A DNA stretch of 64,000 nt, taken from assembly GCF_042660675.1 (NCBI RefSeq), contig NZ_JBHSUL010000023.1, forward strand, positions 1-64,000, read 5' to 3'. The notes beneath the pieces are model-generated. The model made no database searches. It was not told the DNA's origin and saw only the letters and a list, made by a program, of their open reading frames with translations. Both the position numbers and the translations under genes were made by a program. Shown piece by piece: positions 58,350-64,000 of the stretch. Each line of letters starts with the position of its first letter. Positions within the stretch are counted from its first letter, which is position 1. This stretch comes from Marinilactibacillus sp042660675. Lineage in GTDB: Bacteria; Bacillota; Bacilli; Lactobacillales; Carnobacteriaceae_A.

Positions 58350-59363
58350 TTATTTAAAATAATTGATTCCCATAGCACTTTTCACTTCATCCAGTGTTTG
58401 CGCAGCGACTTTTTCTGCTTTCTCACTACCGGCTTTCAGCATGGCGTGAACGGCATCCAAATCTTTTGAAGCTTCTTCTCTGCGTTCGCGAATCGGTTGT
58501 AGTTTAGCTTGAAGAACCTCATTCAAGTAACGTTTAATCTTAACGTCTCCTAGCCCACCCTTTTGATAGTGGTCTTTCAGTTCTTGAACTTTCTCTTTAT
58601 CATCATCAAAGACATCAAGGTAGGTGAAAACAACATTACCTTCAACCTGGCCTGGATCTTCTACACGGATATGATTCGGATCTGTATACATACTCATCAC
58701 TTTTTTCTGGATATCATCCGCTGAATCTGATAAGTAAATACCATTATTGAGCGATTTGCTCATTTTACCTCTACCATCTATTCCAACTAATCTTCCGTGT
58801 CCTTTTGGCGGTAAAATGATATCTGGTTCAATTAAAGCATCTGTATGGTAAATTCTATTGAAGTCACGCGCAATTTCTCTTGTCTGTTCCAGCATCGGTC
58901 TCTGATCTTCTCCAACTGGTACATGTGTTGCTTTAAAAGCTGTAATATCGGCAGCTTGGCTGACAGGGTACATAAAGAATCCCGCAGGTATACTTTCATT
59001 AAAGCCTTTTTCTTGAATTTCAGATTTCACTGTAGGATTTCGGTTCAATCTGGATACTGTAACGATATTCAAATAATACATCATCAGTTCAGCTAGTTGA
59101 GGAATCTGTGACTGAATAAAAATGGTTGTTTTTTCTGGATCCAACCCTATTGCAAGATAATCAAGTGCTACTTCTGTTACACTTTTCTGAACTTTTTCAG
59201 GTGTTTTAGCATTGTCTGTTAAAGCTTGCTGGTCAGCAATCATAACATAGATATGGTTATCTGGATCTTGTTGCATTTTTAAACGATTTTGAAGAGATCC
59301 TACATAATGTCCTAGATGCAATTTCCCTGTAGGACGGTCTCCTGTCAAGATAATTCTTTTCAT
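58350..59363 (-). CDS. trpS: Tryptophanyl-tRNA synthetase
   Basis: Class I synthetase that charges tRNA-Trp. 337 residues, normal length. HIGH motif in GDRPTGKLHLGHYVGSL and KMSKS in GRGKMSKSLNNG. AAGGAG precedes the ATG. The upstream region carries a simple promoter (TTGTTT-18-TACAAT on the minus strand) and no T-box, unlike serS here. The matching tRNA-Trp gene is at 543-613. Confidence 0.96.
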   Translation of the reverse strand: MKRIILTGDRPTGKLHLGHYVGSLQNRLKMQQDPDNHIYVMIADQQALTDNAKTPEKVQKSVTEVALDYLAIGLDPEKTTIFIQSQIPQLAELMMYYLNIVTVSRLNRNPTVKSEIQEKGFNESIPAGFFMYPVSQAADITAFKATHVPVGEDQRPMLEQTREIARDFNRIYHTDALIEPDIILPPKGHGRLVGIDGRGKMSKSLNNGIYLSDSADDIQKKVMSMYTDPNHIRVEDPGQVEGNVVFTYLDVFDDDKEKVQELKDHYQKGGLGDVKIKRYLNEVLQAKLQPIRERREEASKDLDAVHAMLKAGSEKAEKVAAQTLDEVKSAMGINYFK

Positions 59364-59667
59364 AAATCCTAGCTCCTTAATGTTGTAATTGGCTTTTACT
59401 TATTGTATCGTAACTATACTATATAAAACAATGTATAATCTGTTTATTTTAAAGAACTTTATACCTTTTCGCACAACCAAAAACCAGTCTAAGGTCTGAT
59501 GTAAAAGAAGTTGATTAAGGGTACAGTGATGACAGTAGCATTCACACATATGAACATTCTTACAAATACTTTTAACAATTCGTAAAATTTGCGTGATAAT
59601 TTTGAAATTCAGTCTATTTTATAGAGTTTTTAGAGTATAATGAAGACAATCAATTTTGGAGGACGAT
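59364..59667. other. Intergenic region between trpS and glycosyltransferases
   Basis: No gene. It contains the leftward trpS promoter candidate and, near 59636-59641, a TATAAT box for the rightward glycosyltransferase operon without a clear -35 box. No terminator or conserved RNA seen. Confidence 0.5.
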
Positions 59668-60849
59668 ATGAAGATATTAATTACAACAGAATGGTACACT
59701 CCAACTGTTAACGGTGTAATCACTTCTATTATCAACCTAAAAGAGATTTTGACAGACATGGGACACGAAGTCCGCATACTGACTCTATCAGAAAAATCCA
59801 ACTCTCATGTAGATGAAGAGCGGGGTTTATATTCAATGCCTTCTTATGGTGTCGGAAAAATTTATCCCGGTGCACGAGTGGCCTTGACGATGGATGATGA
59901 TGTGTTGTCTCATATTCTAGAATGGAACCCTGATGTGATTCACACTCAATGTGAGTTCAGCACGTTTAGAATCGCGCGTAGAATCTCTCAGACTTTGATG
60001 ATCCCAATAGTGCATACATATCACACTGTCTATGAAGATTATACGCATTATTTTTCACCAAATAAAAAATGGGGTAAAAAGGCTGTTGCTTTGTTCAGCA
60101 AAAGAGTCTTGAACCATTCAGATGCCGTGATTGTTCCGACAAAAAAAGTCGAATCCCTTTTAAAAGGATACAAGGTAAATCAGCCTGTACATGTGATTCC
60201 TACTGGTTTGGATTTAGAGAAATTCAATAAGCCAGTTGACCAGAAAGAGATTACAGCATTGAGACGCTCTCTTTCTATACCCGATGATTGTTCCGTACTT
60301 GTCAGTGTCGGAAGAATCGCTAAAGAAAAAAATTTGGAAGAAATTATTTCTTACCTTAAAGAGCTTAATGATCCGAAGCTTCGACTCCTAGTTGTTGGAG
60401 ATGGCCCTTACAGAGAAACACTGGAGGCCTTCATTGATGAAATAGACGCTCGTGCCTTTGTAGTCTTCGCCGGCATGGTCGATCCTAATAAAATCGCCAC
60501 TTACTATCAGGCAGGAGATCTTTTTGTCAGTGCGTCTACTAGTGAAACGCAAGGTCTTTCTTATATTGAAGCTCTTGCAAGCGGCGTTTTTGCTTTATGT
60601 AGAAAAGATGATTGTCTAATTGACGTAATTGAAGATGGAGAGAATGGATTTCAGTATACTGAATTTTCTGAATTCAAGTCTTTTCTTTATACCCTATTAA
60701 CTCAAGATGATTTTGATCATTCAAAAAAACTGGCAGCACAAAACAAAATCGAAGAAACGTACTCTATCGAAGCTTTTGGAAAAAGTGTGGAACTGGTCTA
60801 TTTAGAAGCTATCAGAACCCATACGCATCAGCACGTTTTCTCTCTCTAG
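59668..60849 (+). CDS. GT4 glycosyltransferase, diacylglycerol glucosyltransferase-like
   Basis: 393 residues, GT-B fold. The N-terminal MKILITTEWYTPTVNGVITSI and VHTYHTVYEDY match bacterial glycolipid glycosyltransferases (BgsB/LafA type). The nucleotide-sugar site includes VSVGRIAKEKNLEEII and the EX7E motif in SETQGLSYIEALA. It probably makes monoglucosyl-diacylglycerol on the inner membrane face, the first step of glycolipid anchor synthesis for lipoteichoic acid. GGAGG precedes the chosen ATG. Fourteen bases separate it from the second glycosyltransferase gene. Confidence 0.85.
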   Translation: MKILITTEWYTPTVNGVITSIINLKEILTDMGHEVRILTLSEKSNSHVDEERGLYSMPSYGVGKIYPGARVALTMDDDVLSHILEWNPDVIHTQCEFSTFRIARRISQTLMIPIVHTYHTVYEDYTHYFSPNKKWGKKAVALFSKRVLNHSDAVIVPTKKVESLLKGYKVNQPVHVIPTGLDLEKFNKPVDQKEITALRRSLSIPDDCSVLVSVGRIAKEKNLEEIISYLKELNDPKLRLLVVGDGPYRETLEAFIDEIDARAFVVFAGMVDPNKIATYYQAGDLFVSASTSETQGLSYIEALASGVFALCRKDDCLIDVIEDGENGFQYTEFSEFKSFLYTLLTQDDFDHSKKLAAQNKIEETYSIEAFGKSVELVYLEAIRTHTHQHVFSL

Positions 60850-60863
60850 GAATGAGGATTTAA

Positions 60864-61880
60864 TTGGAACACTTCAACAAGAAAGTCTTACTGTATAAAG
60901 GTTCAGAAAAAGTCATCACTCAAAGTGGGATTGGTGAAGCACTTCGTCACCAGAAAAAAATGTTAGAATCCCTGAATGTAGCTTATACTGAAAATCCTAA
61001 AGAAGACTACGACGTAGTGCATTTGAATACGATACTTCCCGACTCTGTATTTATGGCGAAAAAAGCTCATAGTGATGGAAAAAAAGTTATCTATTATGGA
61101 CATTCCACTATGGAGGATTTTAGGAATTCTTTCCGTGGATCCAATGTGATTGCGCCACTTTTTAAAAAATGGCTGCAGTATTGCTACCGCCAAGGAGATA
61201 TCATTGTCACACCAACACAATATTCTAAAAATATTTTACTGAATTATAGTTTAAACAGACCTATCGTTTCTTTATCGAACGGAGTCGATACCACTTATTT
61301 CACTAAAGTATCTTCTAATGGTGCGCGTTTCAGAAAGCAGTACCACTTGGCTGAAGATCAAAAAGTCATTGTTTCCGTTGGACACTTGATTGAACGCAAA
61401 GGTATCCTAGATTTTTTAGCCTTAGCCAAACAGTATCCTGAATACTTGTTTTTCTGGTTTGGACATACGTCAAAGTCTCTTATGACTCGGACCGTACAAA
61501 ATGCCATTAAACAAGCTTCAGCTAACGTACAATTCCCCGGATTCGTTTCTTCTTCTGAATTACGAGATGTCTATTCGGGTAGTGATTTATTTCTATTCAT
61601 GACACATGAAGAAACAGAAGGTATTGTACTGCTAGAAGCGTTGGCCAACGAACTTCCTATATTGGTTAGAGATATTCCAATTTACAGAGAGTGGTTACCT
61701 GATAAGACAGTAGTTTATAAAGCAGCCACCCAAGAAGGATTCAAAAAAATACTTCCTTTGATTTTAGAGAAAAAACTTCCCTCACTGACTACTCCAGGTC
61801 GCCATGCTGCTGAACAGTTTGACCTGCACAAAGTGAGCCTTGATCTAGCTATTATTTACAAAAAATTATTCAATGATTAA
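60864..61880 (+). CDS. GT4 glycosyltransferase, CpoA/BgsA-like
   Basis: 338 residues, GT-B fold. Features VLLYKGSEKVITQSGIGEALRHQKKML, SNGVDTTYF, VSVGHLIERKGILDFL and the EX7E motif in ETEGIVLLEALA fit the CpoA/BgsA group, which adds a second sugar to monoglycosyl-diacylglycerol. This pairing with the preceding gene is the same as in streptococci and enterococci, where the two make the diglycosyl lipid anchor. The start is TTG after AATGAGG. The second sugar (glucose or galactose) cannot be told. Confidence 0.85.
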   Translation: MEHFNKKVLLYKGSEKVITQSGIGEALRHQKKMLESLNVAYTENPKEDYDVVHLNTILPDSVFMAKKAHSDGKKVIYYGHSTMEDFRNSFRGSNVIAPLFKKWLQYCYRQGDIIVTPTQYSKNILLNYSLNRPIVSLSNGVDTTYFTKVSSNGARFRKQYHLAEDQKVIVSVGHLIERKGILDFLALAKQYPEYLFFWFGHTSKSLMTRTVQNAIKQASANVQFPGFVSSSELRDVYSGSDLFLFMTHEETEGIVLLEALANELPILVRDIPIYREWLPDKTVVYKAATQEGFKKILPLILEKKLPSLTTPGRHAAEQFDLHKVSLDLAIIYKKLFND

Positions 61881-61903
61881 CCGTTAACAATTGGAGTTAT
61901 AAG

Positions 61904-61948
61904 AAAGAGAGAAAGTTTTGAGGTTGACTCGATACTTTCTCTCTTTTT
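61904..61948 (+). terminator. Terminator after the glycosyltransferase operon
   Basis: Arms AGAGAGAAAGT / ACTTTCTCTCT with a 17-base loop and TTTTT. Confidence 0.88.
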
Positions 61949-62122
61949 ATCTAAACAGGATCCCCCCCCATTTTAATTGCATTGATTATTTATAATTTCA
62001 CTAAAGTTGCAAGTTTCTCATTGTATTCTTATCTCATTCTATTTACAATTATATAAACATATTTAACTGGTTTGATTTTTCGATCTTATCCCTTTAAATC
62101 AGTAACTCAGGAGGCTATACCT

Positions 62123-63088
62123 TTGACTTATTCAGTACAAACAGAGAAATCTATTGCAAAATTACATACATTAATTGATACGGTCGATCAGATTGTAATC
62201 GGTAAAAAAGACGTTACCCGATATACCTTGATTGCCATGCTGGCGGGCGGTCATGTCCTTTTTGAAGATATTCCCGGTGTAGGTAAAACGCTCCTGATTA
62301 AAACGATAGCCAAGTGTCTGGAAGCTGATTTCTCACGAATTCAATTCACACCAGACTTGATCCCTTCTGACATTATTGGCTTTTCCGTACCCAATATGCA
62401 AGATGCTCAATTCGAGTTTCGGCACGGTCCTTTGTTCAACCAAATCGTACTAGCAGACGAGATCAATCGTACTTCTCCAAGAACACAGGCAGCCATGCTA
62501 GAAGCCATGTCTGAAAAACAAGTAACACTTGATAGTGAAACCCATCTATTACCGGACCCTTTCTTTGTTTTGGCTACTCAAAATCCTATCGACTACGAAG
62601 GAACCTATCCTTTGCCTGAAGCTCAGCTCGATCGTTTTCTTTTTCAACTTTCTCTAGGATATCCTAGTAAGGAACAGGAAATCCGAATGCTCGAATCCCC
62701 AGATCAATTAAGCTCAATAGAACAGTTACAACCGATTTTGTCTTTAAACGAATTCAATACGCTTAAAGAGCTAGTAAAATCTGTTTATGTCAATCCACAA
62801 CTACTAGATTATATGATTATGCTTGTTGACCGTACTCGTAACCATTCTGAACTTAGACTCGGTATCAGTCCGAGAGGAACCCAGTATTGTTTAGCTGCTG
62901 CACGCGGCCAGGCTCTTTTAAGTGGTCGTGATTATGTCACCCCGCAAGATATCTTATCTATTATTAAACCTTTATTCAGACATCGCCTTTTATTTGTAAA
63001 TAGAATGACTGCTCAAGCAATTGATGACTTTATTGACGAACTTATCAGTCAGGTAGATATTCCTACTAAAATCAGGAGCTCGAAATGA
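62123..63088 (+). CDS. MoxR-family AAA+ ATPase
   Basis: 321 residues. Walker A EDIPGVGKTLL, Walker B VLADEINRTSPRTQAAMLEAM, sensor 1 ATQNPIDYEGTYPLPEAQLDRF. MoxR proteins are chaperone-like ATPases usually paired with DUF58 and transglutaminase-type genes. The start is TTG with AGGAGG eight bases before it; the frame is open 17 codons further up but unsupported. It overlaps the DUF58 gene by four bases (ATGA), the classic MoxR-DUF58 arrangement. Confidence 0.92.
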   Translation: MTYSVQTEKSIAKLHTLIDTVDQIVIGKKDVTRYTLIAMLAGGHVLFEDIPGVGKTLLIKTIAKCLEADFSRIQFTPDLIPSDIIGFSVPNMQDAQFEFRHGPLFNQIVLADEINRTSPRTQAAMLEAMSEKQVTLDSETHLLPDPFFVLATQNPIDYEGTYPLPEAQLDRFLFQLSLGYPSKEQEIRMLESPDQLSSIEQLQPILSLNEFNTLKELVKSVYVNPQLLDYMIMLVDRTRNHSELRLGISPRGTQYCLAAARGQALLSGRDYVTPQDILSIIKPLFRHRLLFVNRMTAQAIDDFIDELISQVDIPTKIRSSK

Positions 63089-64000
63089 AGCAGCGTTTTA
63101 TTAATTGGCGTGGGTTAACGTTCGTATTATTATACTTTTTTACCATTCTTTACACATTAACGTTTCCTTCTTCTGTGTCCTGGTTTATTTTCTATAGTTT
63201 TTCACTCGTTTTATTGGTCGCTTTTTTTTCATCTCGCTTGAAGATCTATTTCAAGAATATCCAATGGGTTGTTACGGAAGATAATCGCTTAGATCTTTCT
63301 TTTACCCTTTACCGAAGATGGCATCTTTTATTTTTATTGTCTTCGTTTGAATTGATTCTAACCGATCAGCAAGGCATTCAGATTTTTCAGACAGTTTATC
63401 CGGATCTATTTTTAAAGAATCACTCAGAGTTTCGTGCTTTGTCTCAACATATGACTAGAGGTCATTATGAGCAGTTGACGGTTCAGACCCGAGGACTCGG
63501 TTTATTTGGTTTGTTTAGACATCGCTTTACACATTCACTTTCCGTAGATTTTGCAATTTATCCAAAAAAAGCACCACAAGAGCGGATATTAAAACTCTTA
63601 TCTGAACAAGCCATTCGCTTAACAGATTTAGATTCTCTCTCCCACGCTTTTGAAGTGAAAGAATTAAGAGCTTATCAACCTCGCGACGCAATTGGCTCTA
63701 TTGACTGGAAGTCGAGCTTGAAACGGGAACAGTGGATGATCAAAGAATATGATCGTGAAGATCACCTATCTATCAGTTTGTACTTTGTAGGCTTCTCTTC
63801 TTCACGGTTTGAAGATTTACTCAGTTTAGCCTACAGTCTGGATCAGTATTTATCTGTTAATTCTAAAAATGACCTTCACTTGCTAGGTTCATTTAACGGA
63901 CAAACTACCAAACACAGCCATCCCGATGATTATCTAACGATTCAACCAAGTGAAGATGATCAGCGCTTACTCAAATTACTAGGTCCTTTAGATACGTTTA
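63085..64000 (+). CDS. DUF58 domain protein (partial, cut by window end)
   Basis: Open from ATG at 63085 to the window end (305 codons visible). Two hydrophobic segments at about 9-30 and 33-50 anchor it in the membrane. The DUF58 signature appears as AYQPRDAIGSIDWKSSLKREQWMIKEYDRED. It is coupled to the MoxR gene by ATGA overlap. DUF58 proteins are thought to act with MoxR in assembling or activating protein complexes; no specific role is known here. A transglutaminase-like gene is often next in such operons, beyond the window. Confidence 0.88.
   Translation, partial: MKQRFINWRGLTFVLLYFFTILYTLTFPSSVSWFIFYSFSLVLLVAFFSSRLKIYFKNIQWVVTEDNRLDLSFTLYRRWHLLFLLSSFELILTDQQGIQIFQTVYPDLFLKNHSEFRALSQHMTRGHYEQLTVQTRGLGLFGLFRHRFTHSLSVDFAIYPKKAPQERILKLLSEQAIRLTDLDSLSHAFEVKELRAYQPRDAIGSIDWKSSLKREQWMIKEYDREDHLSISLYFVGFSSSRFEDLLSLAYSLDQYLSVNSKNDLHLLGSFNGQTTKHSHPDDYLTIQPSEDDQRLLKLLGPLDTF

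Noticed and set aside
59364..59667. T-box leader for trpS
   Set aside because: No GGTGGAACCGCG-type T-box or terminator is present; a plain promoter is seen.

Overview
The window looks like the chromosome of a low-GC Gram-positive bacterium of the order Lactobacillales, most likely Carnobacteriaceae (a Marinilactibacillus/Alkalibacterium-type organism; this is inference from gene content and protein style, not a database match). Evidence: strong AGGAGG ribosome sites, many TTG starts, a T-box serS leader, CopY/CopA/CopZ with TACA-N2-TGTA operators, an OpuA-type betaine transporter, a fruRKA operon and a B. subtilis-like tRNA order. No insertion sequence, phage gene or CRISPR array is visible.

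Layout. 1-2711: a leftward operon of one 5S rRNA and 25 tRNA genes with its own rRNA-type promoter and no 16S or 23S gene; beyond it two tandem rRNA-type promoters fire left off the window edge. 2.7-13.4 kb: leftward housekeeping genes (msrA, T-box serS, dacA, a VanRS-like two-component pair, a RocB-like M20 peptidase, an extended YidD, DUF2922/DUF1659 proteins, GNAT-tag). 14.0-17.1 kb: rightward opuAA-AB-AC. 17.2-37.7 kb: almost all leftward, with copYAZ, a VanX-like M15 peptidase, a TraX-family protein, ATP-grasp / Mur-ligase / racemase genes, pepV, a permease-ATPase-permease-lipoprotein ABC system and fruR-fruK-fruA. 37.9-41.1 kb: two tandem MATE exporters. 41.1-46.8 kb: a hydrolase, a NUDIX protein and a YtrA-type GntR/ABC operon behind a 57-bp palindromic operator. 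46.9-49.0 kb: proBA. 49.1-57.7 kb: the aromatic pathway in two divergent operons. 57.8-64 kb: GNAT, trpS, two glycolipid glycosyltransferases, and MoxR with a DUF58 gene cut by the window end.

How genes work together. The leftward aro operon (BacA-like protein, DAHP synthase, aroB, aroA, aroC, chorismate mutase) and the rightward one (aroE, aroK, aroQ, tyrA) together supply every step from DAHP to chorismate, plus chorismate mutase and prephenate dehydrogenase. The leftward operon starts with a 31-codon leader peptide carrying Tyr-Tyr-Phe-Ser-Phe-Phe, followed by mutually exclusive hairpins and a strong terminator. This reads as a complete ribosome-mediated attenuator and is the most striking element here. 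A second theme is the cell wall: DacA, VanRS-like sensor/regulator, M15 dipeptidase, and an operon of ATP-grasp ligase, divergent MurE-like ligase and Asp/Glu racemase that may make or attach a D-amino acid.

Limits: everything is read by eye from sequence; homology calls rest on recalled family motifs, and promoter and RNA-structure calls are unverified predictions.
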